Below are positions 27,379 to 36,518 of a stretch of DNA of 64,000 bases, in pieces; position 1 is the stretch's first letter, and each line of letters begins with the position of its first letter. The stretch covers positions 1-64,000 of the forward strand of contig JADJZB010000028.1 in assembly GCA_016719485.1 (NCBI GenBank), written 5' to 3'. The DNA comes from Holophagales bacterium. Its GTDB lineage: Bacteria > Acidobacteriota > Thermoanaerobaculia > UBA5066. The notes under the pieces were generated by a model. The model ran no database searches. It saw nothing but the letters and a program-made list of their open reading frames with translations, and had not been told where the DNA came from. The position numbers were made by a program, and so were the translations under genes.

Positions 27379-29253
27379 ATGCGAACGACCGCCCTGCCGA
27401 TCCTCCTCGCCTCGTTTCTCGCGCTCGCCGCGCCCGCCGACGAGCTCGAAACGCGGGTCTCGACGATGGCCCGCGTCGGCGGGGCCTGGTCCCCGAGCTT
27501 CTCTCCCGACGGCTCGCGCCTCGCCTTCGTCTCGAACCTCTCGGGACAGCCGCAGGTCTGGACGATCCCGGCGGCCGGCGGCTTCCCGGAGCTCGTCACG
27601 CCGCTCGAGGACCCCGTCGGACAGGTCCGCTGGTCTCCCGCCGGGGCGCTCCTCGCCTTCAGCGTGGCGCCCGGCGGCGGGATGAACGAGCAGGTCTGGA
27701 TGTCGCGGCCGGACGGCACGGGCATCCGCCTCCTGACCCCGGGAGGGCGCGAGACCAACCGCCTCTCGGGCTTCACCCGCGACGCCTCGCGGCTTCTGCT
27801 GGCCTCGAACGACAGGAGCGGCGCCACCATCGACGCCTACCTCCTCGATCCGCTCACGGGCGAGCCCTCGGCACGAACGAACGCCCCCGGCAGCCACGCC
27901 TACACGGACGTCTCCTGCGACGGCCGCTTCGCTCTCCTTTCCCGCCTGGTGCAAAGGGGGGACAACGACTTCCTCCTCGTCGACCTCGAGACGGGCGCCG
28001 AGCTCCTCCTGACCCCCCACGAGCGGCCGGCGAGCTTCGGCGGCGGCGTCTTCTCGCCCGACGGACGCACGGTCTGGCTCTCGTCGAACGCCGGGCGCGA
28101 CCGGACCGCCCTCGCCCGGATCCGCCTCGCGCCGAACGGCAGGCCGGGCCCGATCGAGGTCATCGCCGCGCGCGACGATGCCGAGCTCTCCGGGTTCGAG
28201 GTCGACGATTCCGGCCTCACGGCCGTCCTCGCCTGGAACGTCGCAGGGAAGAGCGAGCTCGCCTTCGTCGACCTCGCCACCGGCCGCAGCCGCCCGGGAC
28301 CCGCCCTCCCGTCCGAGATCGCTTCGGGCCTCGTCTTCTCGCCCGACGGGACGAAGCTCGCGATGGTCCTCTCGGGCTCGACGTCGCCGATGGACGTCTG
28401 GGTCTACGACCGCGCGAAAGGCTCGCTGCGTCAGCTGACGCGGAGCCCGCACGCGGGCGTCGACCTCGCTTCCCTCGTGAAGCCGGAGCTCGTCCGCTTC
28501 CCGGGGCGCGACGGCCTGCCGCTCACGGGCTGGCTCTACAGGCCTGCCGGCGCGTCCGGACCGGGACCGCTCGTCCTCTCGTTTCACGGCGGTCCCGAGG
28601 GACAGGAACGGCCCTCGTTCCGCTCCGACTACCAGGCCCTCGTCTCGCAGGGAATCTCCGTCCTCGCCCCGAACGTCCGCGGCTCCTCGGGCTTCGGCAA
28701 GCGCTTCGTGAACCTCGACAACGGCGCCCTCCGAAAAGGGGCGGTGGACGACATCGCCGCCTCCGTCGACTACGTCGTGAAGGCGGGCCTGGCCGACCCG
28801 AAGCGGATCGGCATCACGGGAGGCTCCTACGGCGGCTACATGACGATGGCCGGCCTCGCCGCCTTCCCCGACCTGCTGGCCGCGGGCGCGAACCTCTTCG
28901 GGATCGTCAACTTCGCCACCTTCTTCCGCAACACCGAGCCCTGGATGGCCGCGATCTCCAGGACCGAGTACGGCGATCCCGAGACGGAAGCGGCGATGCT
29001 CCGCGACCTCTCCCCCATCCACCGCCTCGACCGTGTGAAGGCGCCGACGCTCGTCCTCCACGGCGCCAACGACACGAACTGCCCGGTCATCGAGGCCGAG
29101 CAGGTCGTCGATCACCTGAAGGCGCGCGGCGTCCCGGTGAAGTACGTCCTCTTCCCCGACGAAGGGCACGGCTGGAGGAAGATCCCGAACCGGGTCCGCT
29201 CGACGGTCGAGGTGACGCGCTGGTTCGTGAGGTACCTGAAGGAAGGAGCCTAG
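27379..29253 (+). CDS. S9-family serine peptidase (acylaminoacyl-peptidase / prolyl oligopeptidase type)
   Basis: 624 residues with an N-terminal signal peptide (LPILLASFLALAAPADE), so it is probably exported. Residues 30-370 are a WD40/TolB-like beta-propeller (SPSFSPDGSRLAFVSN, VFSPDGTKLAMVLSG). The C-terminal alpha/beta hydrolase carries the triad: Ser in GGSYGGYMTMAG (about 484), Asp in LHGANDTNCP (about 564) and His in PDEGHGW (about 596); the oxyanion stretch is FHGGPEG. These enzymes cleave short peptides from proline or acylated ends. The ATG at 27379 follows CGAGGTGAGA. It is convergent with the SRPBCC gene, which begins in its last bases. Confidence 0.9.
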   Translation: MRTTALPILLASFLALAAPADELETRVSTMARVGGAWSPSFSPDGSRLAFVSNLSGQPQVWTIPAAGGFPELVTPLEDPVGQVRWSPAGALLAFSVAPGGGMNEQVWMSRPDGTGIRLLTPGGRETNRLSGFTRDASRLLLASNDRSGATIDAYLLDPLTGEPSARTNAPGSHAYTDVSCDGRFALLSRLVQRGDNDFLLVDLETGAELLLTPHERPASFGGGVFSPDGRTVWLSSNAGRDRTALARIRLAPNGRPGPIEVIAARDDAELSGFEVDDSGLTAVLAWNVAGKSELAFVDLATGRSRPGPALPSEIASGLVFSPDGTKLAMVLSGSTSPMDVWVYDRAKGSLRQLTRSPHAGVDLASLVKPELVRFPGRDGLPLTGWLYRPAGASGPGPLVLSFHGGPEGQERPSFRSDYQALVSQGISVLAPNVRGSSGFGKRFVNLDNGALRKGAVDDIAASVDYVVKAGLADPKRIGITGGSYGGYMTMAGLAAFPDLLAAGANLFGIVNFATFFRNTEPWMAAISRTEYGDPETEAAMLRDLSPIHRLDRVKAPTLVLHGANDTNCPVIEAEQVVDHLKARGVPVKYVLFPDEGHGWRKIPNRVRSTVEVTRWFVRYLKEGA

Positions 29254-29867
29254 GGCGCCGCCTCGACGGCGCGGCCGAGGCCCGAGACGCTCTTCTGGAA
29301 GAGGCGGCTCCAGCGCGACTGGACGAGCGGGGCGAGGAGACCGACCGGGGCGCCGTGGAAGACCTCCGCGTTGACGACGAACGTTCGCTCTGGCGTCACC
29401 GGCGTGAACCTCCAGACGTGGCATGAGGTGATGCCGCCTTCGGACTTGCACCACATCACCTCGCGTCCGGCCTTCAGCCGCGTGACGAACTCCTCCGAGC
29501 GGACCGTCCCGACCGGGAAGCCGAGCGCGAGGACCTGCTCGAAGCCGCCCGCGAGACGAAACCCCGGCTCACCGGTCCAGCGCGCCCCCTCGTGGAGCGG
29601 CGTCGACCAGCGGGGCCACTCCTCGATCCGCGAGAAGACCTCCCAGACCTTCTCGACGGGGGCTCCGACGCTTCCGGAGGCAACGACGACGAGCGTCTTC
29701 CACGACTCCATCGGGACCCCGGCCGCCTCGGCGGCGGAGCGCGCCGCAGCCATCTCCGCCTCGGTCCCGGTGAAGCTCACCCTCAGCGCCGTCATGGCGA
29801 AGACGGCGGCGACGACGAGAAGGACGACGAACGCGAGCAGGCCGGCGACCCGTCGGAGGTTCCACAT
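29250..29867 (-). CDS. Membrane-anchored SRPBCC (START-like) protein
   Basis: 205 residues. One N-terminal transmembrane helix (LLAFVVLLVVAAVFAMTAL) is followed by an SRPBCC lipid/ligand-binding fold: VVASGSVGAPVEKVWEVFSRIEEWPRWSTPL (in two stretches), GEPGFRLAGGFEQVLALG and FVVNAEVFHGAPVG. The family binds hydrophobic ligands in a deep pocket; ligand unknown. The gene overlaps the S9 peptidase stop by four bases tail to tail, and lies 40 bases after the DMT permease gene on the same strand. Confidence 0.7.
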   Translation of the reverse strand: MWNLRRVAGLLAFVVLLVVAAVFAMTALRVSFTGTEAEMAAARSAAEAAGVPMESWKTLVVVASGSVGAPVEKVWEVFSRIEEWPRWSTPLHEGARWTGEPGFRLAGGFEQVLALGFPVGTVRSEEFVTRLKAGREVMWCKSEGGITSCHVWRFTPVTPERTFVVNAEVFHGAPVGLLAPLVQSRWSRLFQKSVSGLGRAVEAAP

Positions 29868-29907
29868 CCGGACGAGTGTAGCCCCGGCCGCGTGCTCCAC
29901 CGGCTCG

Positions 29908-30783
29908 TCAAGCCGGTGGCAGCGGCTCCCGCGGCCCGGCCTCCGCCCGTGGCTTCCCGCTCCCCGCCAGGAGGACGGCGGCGACGATGGCCGCACCTCC
30001 CGCCAGCGTCATCAGGCCGATGTGCTCACCGAACGCGAGCCACCCGAGAATCGCGCCGAAGGCGATGGTGAGCGGGTTGGCGAGAGTGGCGCGCCCGGCC
30101 GGGACCCGCGCGAGGCCCTTCGTGAGGAAGAGCTGGCCCAGCTGCCCCGCGGCCGCGATGAACAGGAGCCATCCCCAGTCGACCGGGGTCGGAATCGCCG
30201 GTCCCTCGACCAGCGTACCGATGACGGCCAGCGGGATGGACGTGAGCGGGAACCAGAGGACGATCGTCTCCTCGTGCTCGGTGCGCGAGGCGTCGCGGAC
30301 GGTGACGTAGGCCGCCGCCGACAGGACCGCGCCGAGAAGCCCGACGACGAGCGGCGCGAGCGGCTGCGGCGCCGTGCCTGCGCCCCCGCCCCACGGCACG
30401 AGCAGCGCCACACCCGATGCCGCGAGAAGGAAGGCGGGAAGGAACCGCTTTCCCGGCTTCTCCTTCAGGAACCACGCCGCGAGGACGGCCGTGAAGACCG
30501 GGTGCACCTGCTGGAGCAGGACGGCCGACGCGAGCGGCTGGTGCGCGACGGACCAGAAGTAGCACGAGAGGGCGAAGTGTCCGAGGGCGCCGCGCAGGAC
30601 GAGAAGCCCCGGCCTCTTCGGACGCCACGAGAGTCCGCGCCTGCGGAGTAGCCAGAGCATGAAGAACGCGTTCAGGACTCCGCGGACGAGGATCACCTCC
30701 TGCGGCGGGACCCGCCCGCCGAGGAGCTTGGCTCCTGCCGCCATGACGGCGAAGAAGAACGCGGAGAAGGCCATCTCGCGCAC
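29908..30783 (-). CDS. EamA/DMT-family permease
   Basis: 291 residues, ten membrane segments arranged as two EamA repeats (FFFAVMAAGAKLLGGRVPP...VILVRGVLNAFFMLWLLRRR; LFIAAAGQLGQLFLTKGL...LTIAFGAILGWLAFGEHIG). Such drug/metabolite transporters export amino acids or other small metabolites; the substrate cannot be inferred. A second, distinct EamA gene lies at 34241-35122, so a pair flanks the large sensor gene. The ATG or GTG at 30783 faces the divergent sensor gene. Confidence 0.82.
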   Translation of the reverse strand: MREMAFSAFFFAVMAAGAKLLGGRVPPQEVILVRGVLNAFFMLWLLRRRGLSWRPKRPGLLVLRGALGHFALSCYFWSVAHQPLASAVLLQQVHPVFTAVLAAWFLKEKPGKRFLPAFLLAASGVALLVPWGGGAGTAPQPLAPLVVGLLGAVLSAAAYVTVRDASRTEHEETIVLWFPLTSIPLAVIGTLVEGPAIPTPVDWGWLLFIAAAGQLGQLFLTKGLARVPAGRATLANPLTIAFGAILGWLAFGEHIGLMTLAGGAAIVAAVLLAGSGKPRAEAGPREPLPPA

Positions 30784-30885
30784 GGGGACGCATTATCGAG
30801 TCGACTTGAACCCCGAAACGCCCTCGGCCCGTAACAGAGGCAAGAGGCCCGTCAGGCCCCGGGCCGTTGGCGCAGGCAGACGAAA

Positions 30886-33800
30886 GTGAATCGCTTCCGT
30901 AACCTCGTGGCGTTCGTCCTTGCGGTTTCCGCCGCTCGCGTCACCGCCCTGCTTCCCGAGCCGCCTCCTTCCTTCCGCCCGCTCTCGCTGGAGCAGGGAC
31001 TCTCCCAGGCGGCCGTCCGCGCGATCACGCAGGACGAGCTCGGCTTCCTCTGGGTTGCCACTGAGGACGGTCTCAACCGCTACGACGGGTACGGGTTCAC
31101 CGTCTTCCGCAACGACCCGCTCGACCCGGACAGCCTCTCCGACAACTCCATCCTCTCGCTCGCGCCGGGCCGGGGCCAGGTCCTCTGGCTCGGGACCGTC
31201 GACCGGGGCATCGCCCGTTTCGACCTGAAGACGCAGAAGTTCCGCCGATACCTTCCCGCTCCCTCGCGCCCGGACGCGCTTCCCGGCGGGCCGGTCGCTG
31301 CGCTCCTCGAGGACCGCGCCGGCCGCCTCTGGGTGGCCTCGGGTGGGGGCGGCCTGGCTCGTCTCGATCCGGGCAGCTCGTCGTTCCGCGTCTTCCGGGC
31401 CGACCCGGCCGACCCCGCGAGCGTGCCGGCGCCCTTCGTACTGGCGCTCGCCCAGGACCCCTCGGGCGCGATCTGGGCCGGAACGGCCGGACGGGGACTC
31501 GTGAAGCTCGATCCGGAGACCGGCCGCGTCCTGGCGACGTACGACCGCGACCCGGCGAACCCGGGGCTTCCCGTCAACGCGTTCGTGAACAGCCTTCTCG
31601 TCGACCGGAAGGGACGGATCTGGGCGGGCGCAGGGGCGCTCGTCCGCCTCGACCCGGCGACGGGCGAGACGCAGGTGTACCGGAACGATCCGTCGAATCC
31701 TGCGTCGTTCCCCGCCCGCCAGGCGAGGGCGCTCGCCGAAGACACGAGTGGGAGGATCTGGGTGGCGACCGAGAGGGGCGTCGTACGGTTCGACCCCGAC
31801 ACGGAGCTCTTCGCGTCGTTCCGGAATGCGCCCGACGACGCCGCGAGCCTCCCTTCGGACCGCACGACGACCCTCCTCGTCGATCGATCGGGACTTCTCT
31901 GGGTCGGGCTCGACGGGGCGGGAATGGCCGTGCTCGACCTCGTCCCGTCCCCCTTCCTGACGTGGCGCTACGACCCGGGACGGCGCGACGGGATGACGGC
32001 ACGGATCGTCCGCGGAGTGCACGAGGCCCCGGACGGAACGCTCTGGCTGAGCCTCGCGGGAGGCGGGCTCAACGCCCTCGACCCCTCGACCGGAACCGTT
32101 CGCGCCTACCGTGCGGGAGGCCCCGGGCGCCTCTCCACCGACGACGTCTGGAACGCCGTCGTGGACGAGAATGGAATCGTATGGGCGGCGACGCTCGGGG
32201 GCGGACTGAACCGGGTCGACCCGGTAACCGGGACGGTGCGCGTCTTCCGTGGGGCGTCGGGCGAACCCGGCACGCTCTCCTCCAACGCGCTGCGGGTCCT
32301 CCTCCAGGGCCGTGACGGGGCGCTCTGGATCGGCACCGTCGGAGGCGGGGCCTGCCGCTTCGACCGCGCCACGGGCACCGCGGAGTGCTTCCGGAACGAC
32401 CCCGCGGACCCGCGCTCCCTCTCGAGCGACGTCGTCAGGGCCCTGCACGAGGGTCCGACGGGAACTCTCTGGGTCGGGACGGATCGCGGCATCAACCGGC
32501 TCGACCGGACCACCGGCCGGTTTACGCGGTTCCTCGACGACCTTTCCCGTCCGGAAACGGCCGGCATCGCGCGCGTCTACGGCCTGTGCGAGGACGCGAC
32601 GGGCGTTCTCTGGGCCGGGACGCCCCGTGGCCTCGTGAGGCTCGACCCGCGAAGTGGCGCCGTGCGGCGGTATCGCGAGGCCGACGGCCTTCCGAACGAG
32701 ACCGTCTACTCGGTGCTGCCCGACGCCTCGGGCGCTCTCTGGATCTCGACGAATCGCGGCCTGGCGCGCGTCGTCCCGTCTCCTGACGGAGCCACCGCCT
32801 CGTTCCGGGCCTTCGACGCGCTCGACGGTCTCCAGAGCGACGAGTTCAACGGAGGGGCGTTTCACCGCGGCCCTTCGGGCACGCTCTGGTTCGGAGGAAT
32901 CCTCGGCGTGACCGGCGTGAGGCCGATCGAGCTGAAAGTCGACCCGTTCGCGCCTCCGATCGCCCTGCTTTCGTTCTCGAAGCTCGGGAAGAAGCTCCCC
33001 GCTTCCGCGTGGCTTCCGTCGGGGGCCGTCGACCTCGGTCCCCGCGAGGGGTTCTTCACCGTCGAGTTCGCGGCCCTCGCATTCCGAAGCGCTGGAAAGA
33101 ACCGCTACCGCTGGAAGCTGGAGGGTCTCGACGAGGACTGGGTGGCCGCGGGAGCCCGGCGCCGCGCCGACTACACGTCCGTCCCCCCGGGGAGCTACGT
33201 CTTCCGAGTGAAGGCCGCCAACAAGGACGGCGTCTGGAACGAGGAGGGCGCCCGGCTGCGCATCGTCGTGAAGCCGCCCTGGTGGAAGACGCCGGGAGCG
33301 ATCGGGACGTGGCTCTTCCTGCTGGCGGCGGGAGGGGTCGTCGTATCCCGCCTCGAGAGGCGCCGCGTTCTCGGTAAAGAGCGCGAGCGCAGCCAGCTCG
33401 TCGAGGCCGAGCTGAGGGCCCACGCAGCGGAAGCCCAGGCCCGCGCGGTCCAGGCGGAGGCGACGCGCAAGACCGCAGAGCTCGAGGAGGCGCGGGCCAT
33501 GCAGCTTTCCCTCCTGCCGCGCACGACTCCTCGCCTCCCCGGGCTCGAGGTCGCCGCGTTCGCCACGACGGCGACGGAGGTGGGCGGCGACACGTGGGAC
33601 TGGGCCGTCGGTCCCGACGGCGCGCTCGCCCTCGTCATCGGCGACGCGACGGGACACGGTGTCAGGGCCGGTACCGTCGTCTCCGTCATGAAGGGCCTCT
33701 TTCGGGGCGACCCCTTCCCGAAGGACCTCGGTGCCTTCCTCGACCGCGCGGGCCGCGTCCTGCGCGACCTCGGCCTGCCCCGCCTTCACATGGCGCTTGC

Positions 33801-34188
33801 GGTTCTCGTCGTCAGGGGCGAGGAGATCACCTTCGCCTCCGCCGGCATGCCCCCGGCGTGGATCCTGCGGGCGGCGACGGGCGAGGTCGAGGAGGTGCTC
33901 GTCCCGGGAGCGCCGCTCGGGGCGCTCGTCGACACGCCGCACGCCTCCGTCTCCTTCCGGCTCGGCCCGGGAGATGCCGTCCTCCTGTCGTCCGACGGCC
34001 TGGCCGAGAGTCCGGGCCTCGACGCCGAGCCTCTGGGCTACCTGCGGGCCCGTGAGCACTTCCGCGCCACGGCACGCCTGTCCCCTGACGACGCGCTCGC
34101 GGCGATCGCACGGCACGAAGAGAAATGGCGTGGCGGGAGGCCCCGCGAGGACGACCTCACGCTCGTCCTCCTCAGGCGCGACGCCTGA
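30886..34188 (+). CDS. Propeller-domain sensor with SpoIIE-type PP2C phosphatase output
   Basis: 1100 residues; GTG start. After an N-terminal signal/anchor (LVAFVLAVSAARVTALL) come about 14 two-component-regulator propeller repeats, residues about 40-640, each with a W(V/I)GT/ATxxGLxRxD core (FLWVATEDGLNRYDGYG, LWIGTVGGGACRFDRATG, LWVGTDRGINRLDRTTG). A Y_Y_Y immunoglobulin-like domain (740-798) precedes a transmembrane helix (805-822), a coiled coil and a PP2C/SpoIIE domain (885-1095; GGDTWDW, GDATGHGVRAG, LLSSDGLAES). The extracellular sensor is the kind usually wired to a histidine kinase, but here the output is a Ser/Thr phosphatase, as in anti-sigma/anti-anti-sigma switches. No antagonist gene is visible nearby. 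Confidence 0.88.
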   Translation: MNRFRNLVAFVLAVSAARVTALLPEPPPSFRPLSLEQGLSQAAVRAITQDELGFLWVATEDGLNRYDGYGFTVFRNDPLDPDSLSDNSILSLAPGRGQVLWLGTVDRGIARFDLKTQKFRRYLPAPSRPDALPGGPVAALLEDRAGRLWVASGGGGLARLDPGSSSFRVFRADPADPASVPAPFVLALAQDPSGAIWAGTAGRGLVKLDPETGRVLATYDRDPANPGLPVNAFVNSLLVDRKGRIWAGAGALVRLDPATGETQVYRNDPSNPASFPARQARALAEDTSGRIWVATERGVVRFDPDTELFASFRNAPDDAASLPSDRTTTLLVDRSGLLWVGLDGAGMAVLDLVPSPFLTWRYDPGRRDGMTARIVRGVHEAPDGTLWLSLAGGGLNALDPSTGTVRAYRAGGPGRLSTDDVWNAVVDENGIVWAATLGGGLNRVDPVTGTVRVFRGASGEPGTLSSNALRVLLQGRDGALWIGTVGGGACRFDRATGTAECFRNDPADPRSLSSDVVRALHEGPTGTLWVGTDRGINRLDRTTGRFTRFLDDLSRPETAGIARVYGLCEDATGVLWAGTPRGLVRLDPRSGAVRRYREADGLPNETVYSVLPDASGALWISTNRGLARVVPSPDGATASFRAFDALDGLQSDEFNGGAFHRGPSGTLWFGGILGVTGVRPIELKVDPFAPPIALLSFSKLGKKLPASAWLPSGAVDLGPREGFFTVEFAALAFRSAGKNRYRWKLEGLDEDWVAAGARRRADYTSVPPGSYVFRVKAANKDGVWNEEGARLRIVVKPPWWKTPGAIGTWLFLLAAGGVVVSRLERRRVLGKERERSQLVEAELRAHAAEAQARAVQAEATRKTAELEEARAMQLSLLPRTTPRLPGLEVAAFATTATEVGGDTWDWAVGPDGALALVIGDATGHGVRAGTVVSVMKGLFRGDPFPKDLGAFLDRAGRVLRDLGLPRLHMALAVLVVRGEEITFASAGMPPAWILRAATGEVEEVLVPGAPLGALVDTPHASVSFRLGPGDAVLLSSDGLAESPGLDAEPLGYLRAREHFRATARLSPDDALAAIARHEEKWRGGRPREDDLTLVLLRRDA

Positions 34189-34240
34189 GACGCACCGGAG
34201 AGCACGCCTGCAGCGCGGCGCGTGACATACTTTCGCCCCT

Positions 34241-35122
34241 TTGGCGCACCTCGTTCTCGCCCTGACGATCCTCACCTGGTCCTTCTCTTTCATGGCGGCC
34301 GTCCGCCTCAGGCAGGACCTCGGGCTGACGGAGGCGCTCGTCGCGCGGTTCGTCCCGGTGCTCCTGGGAGCCGGGGCGTTCCTGCTGCTGAGAAAGAAGA
34401 TCAGGGTTCCCCGCGAGGCGTGGCCGAAGGTCATCGCCATGGGGCTCCTGAGCGTCCCCGCCTACAACGTCTTCTTCTTCCACGGAATGAAGACCGTTCC
34501 TTCGGGAACCGGTGCCCTCATCATCGCCCTGAACCCCGTCTTCACGGCGGTCCTGGCGCGGCTCGTCCTCGGAGAGCCCTTCGGTCGGCGGCGCGTCGGG
34601 GGGCTCCTGCTCGCCCTCGCCGGGCTCTTCGTCGTCGTCCGTTTCGGCACCGACAAGGCCGTCGACTGGCCCTACCTTTCGAGCGCCCTCCTGCTGGCCC
34701 TCGCGCCCCTGTCCTGGGCGATCTACACGGTCGTCGGGCGGACGCTTCCGCCGGGAGCCGACCCTCTCGACACGTCGTACGCGCTCCTCTTCGTCGGAAG
34801 CCTGCCGCTCCTCGTCTTCGCGCGCCCCTCGACGTTGAAGGCGCTTCTCTCGAGCCCCGGGGCGCTCGGCGCGGCGCTCTACCTCGCGGTTCCCTGCACG
34901 CTCCTGGCGTGGGTCTCGTTCCTGTGGGCGCTGAAACGTCTCCCGGCAGGCGTGGCCGCCTCGTTCGTCTTTCTCAATCCTCCCCTCGCGAACCTCTGGG
35001 CGTGGATCTTCGAGGGGACGACCTTGCGGGCACCCTTCCTCCTCGGTGCCGCGATTCTCCTCGCCGGCGTCGGGCTCATCGTCCTTCCCGGGTTTAGAAG
35101 GCGTAACCTCTCCGCGCCATGA
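34241..35122 (+). CDS. EamA/DMT-family permease, second copy
   Basis: 293 residues, ten membrane segments in two EamA repeats (LVLALTILTWSFSFMAAVRLR; FFFHGMKTVPSGTGALIIALNPVFTAVLAR read in parts; AAILLAGVGLIVLPGF). The start is a TTG reading AHLVLALT. Substrate unknown. Its TGA overlaps the ATG of the CDF transporter (ATGA at 35119-35122), so the two are co-translated. It is only distantly similar to the permease at 29908-30783. Confidence 0.8.
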   Translation: MAHLVLALTILTWSFSFMAAVRLRQDLGLTEALVARFVPVLLGAGAFLLLRKKIRVPREAWPKVIAMGLLSVPAYNVFFFHGMKTVPSGTGALIIALNPVFTAVLARLVLGEPFGRRRVGGLLLALAGLFVVVRFGTDKAVDWPYLSSALLLALAPLSWAIYTVVGRTLPPGADPLDTSYALLFVGSLPLLVFARPSTLKALLSSPGALGAALYLAVPCTLLAWVSFLWALKRLPAGVAASFVFLNPPLANLWAWIFEGTTLRAPFLLGAAILLAGVGLIVLPGFRRRNLSAP

Positions 35123-36048
35123 TGATGACGACGCCGCGCCCCGAGCCGGCGGCCGCGCAGCGGTATGCGCTGCTCTCCATCGCCGCCGCGATCGCCACCA
35201 TCGGCATGAAGACGCTGGCGTGGAAAGTCACCGGCTCCGTCGGTCTCCTCTCCGACGCCGTCGAGTCGATCGTCAACCTCCTCGCGGCGCTCGTCGCGTT
35301 CTGGGCCCTGCGAGTCGCAGCCCAGCCGCCCGACGCCGAGCATCCCTTCGGCCACTCCAAGGCCGAGTACCTCGCCTCGGCATTCGAGGGGATCGCGATC
35401 CTCGGGGCTGCGATCGCGATCGCCATCACCGCGTGGAGGCGCATCGCCGACCCGCAGCCGCTCGACAACGTCGGGGTCGGCCTCGCGATCTCGGTGGGCG
35501 CGTCGGTCGTCAACGGCGCGGTGGCGTTCGTGCTCCTGCGCGCCGGTCGAAGGCTCGACTCCATCACGCTCCGCTCCGACGCCCACCATCTCCTGACCGA
35601 CGTCTGGACCTCCGTCGGCGTTCTCGTCGGGATCCTCGTCGTGAAGCTGACGGGCTGGCTCGTCCTCGACCCGATCGTCGCCCTGGCCGTCGCCACGAAC
35701 ATCGTCTGGATGGCCGGGAGGATCCTGCTCGAGACGGCCCAGGGGCTCCTCGACAGGACGATTCCGGCGGCCGAGCAGAAGCAGCTGAACGACGTCCTCG
35801 CAAAGTTCCGGGGCGACGGGGTCGAGGTTCACGCGGTGCGGGCGCGCCAGGCGGGGCCGGTCCGCTTCATCGACATGCACGTCCTCGTCCCCGGGAGCTG
35901 GAGCGTTCAGCGGGGGCACGACCTCTGCGAGGGAATCGAGAGCGGGGTGAAGGCTCTCTTCCCACGGTCTTCGGTCATGACGCACCTCGAGCCGGCGGAG
36001 GACCCCTCCGCGTGGGACGACCCCGGCGCGCCCGGCGCAACCGGCTGA
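35119..36048 (+). CDS. Cation diffusion facilitator (CDF) metal exporter
   Basis: 309 residues. Six membrane helices with the metal-site motifs of the family: SVGLLSDAVESIVN in TM2, HPFGHSKAEYLA in the loop, and DAHHLLTDVWTS in TM5 (HxxxD-type site A). A cytosolic C-terminal domain (about 215-300) contains VRFIDMHVLVPGSW, the CDF dimerisation fold. Such proteins export Zn2+, Co2+, Fe2+ or Cd2+ using the proton gradient. The DAVES/HxxLTD pattern does not decide the metal. Coupled to the DMT permease gene upstream. Confidence 0.88.
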   Translation: MMMTTPRPEPAAAQRYALLSIAAAIATIGMKTLAWKVTGSVGLLSDAVESIVNLLAALVAFWALRVAAQPPDAEHPFGHSKAEYLASAFEGIAILGAAIAIAITAWRRIADPQPLDNVGVGLAISVGASVVNGAVAFVLLRAGRRLDSITLRSDAHHLLTDVWTSVGVLVGILVVKLTGWLVLDPIVALAVATNIVWMAGRILLETAQGLLDRTIPAAEQKQLNDVLAKFRGDGVEVHAVRARQAGPVRFIDMHVLVPGSWSVQRGHDLCEGIESGVKALFPRSSVMTHLEPAEDPSAWDDPGAPGATG

Positions 36049-36078
36049 CCGCCCGTCAAGCCCGAACCGGGTCCCGCC

Positions 36079-36094
36079 GGGCACGCGACTTGCT
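36079..36094 (+). promoter_or_regulatory. Sigma-54 (-24/-12) promoter-like site
   Basis: GGGCACGCGACTTGCT: GG at 36080-36081 and GC at 36092-36093 with exactly 10 bases between, matching TGGCACG-N4-TTGCW at all but the first base. It lies 77 bases before the ATG of the small secreted-protein gene. A sigma-54 activator is encoded at 38784-40163. Confidence 0.65.
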
Positions 36095-36170
36095 CCCTCA
36101 TCTCCAGCCGTGGCCGGGCCGTGTCGACGAAGGCAGGGCGTGGCGGCGCGACTCCGTAGGAGGTGCACCA

Positions 36171-36518
36171 ATGAAGCGTGCCGGGTTCCTCTCGCTCGCC
36201 TGCATCGCGCTCTCCGCCGGCCCCGTTCTCGCCGCCTTCCCGGCACCGGAGGATCCCCCACGCCCGGCGATGAGCCGGGGCACGTTGGAGAAGATCTTCG
36301 AGGGAGAGGTCTCGGAGTTCGCGGCCAGGCGATTCCTCACGATCACGATGGAAGGAGACGAGACCCGCACCTTCCGGCTCGACGAGAGGGACGTCGCAGC
36401 CATCGTCGACCCGGCGGTCGCGGTCGGGTCACGCGTGCGGGTGGTCGAGTCCCGGACCGCGGACGGCCAGCGGACCGTCACGGTCAGGATCGCGGGCGTG
36501 CCCGCCCCGCCCCGCTAG
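36171..36518 (+). CDS. Small secreted protein of unknown function
   Basis: 115 residues. The ATG follows a strong TAGGAGGTGCACCA ribosome site. A signal peptide (FLSLACIALSAGPVLAA) is followed by an acidic/basic mature part (GTLEKIFEGEVSEFAARRFL, TITMEGDETRTFRLDERDV, VGSRVRVVESRTADGQR, TVTVRIAG), a short beta-rich domain that could be a small OB-like or ligand-binding fold. I do not recognise the family. The -24/-12 site upstream and the nearby sigma-54 activator suggest inducible expression. Confidence 0.65.
   Translation: MKRAGFLSLACIALSAGPVLAAFPAPEDPPRPAMSRGTLEKIFEGEVSEFAARRFLTITMEGDETRTFRLDERDVAAIVDPAVAVGSRVRVVESRTADGQRTVTVRIAGVPAPPR

Noticed and set aside
30793..34440. A 1215-residue open frame antisense to the propeller sensor
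   Set aside because: Composition is Arg/Glu/Gly-rich with no motif; the plus strand has repeated propeller blades and a PP2C domain.
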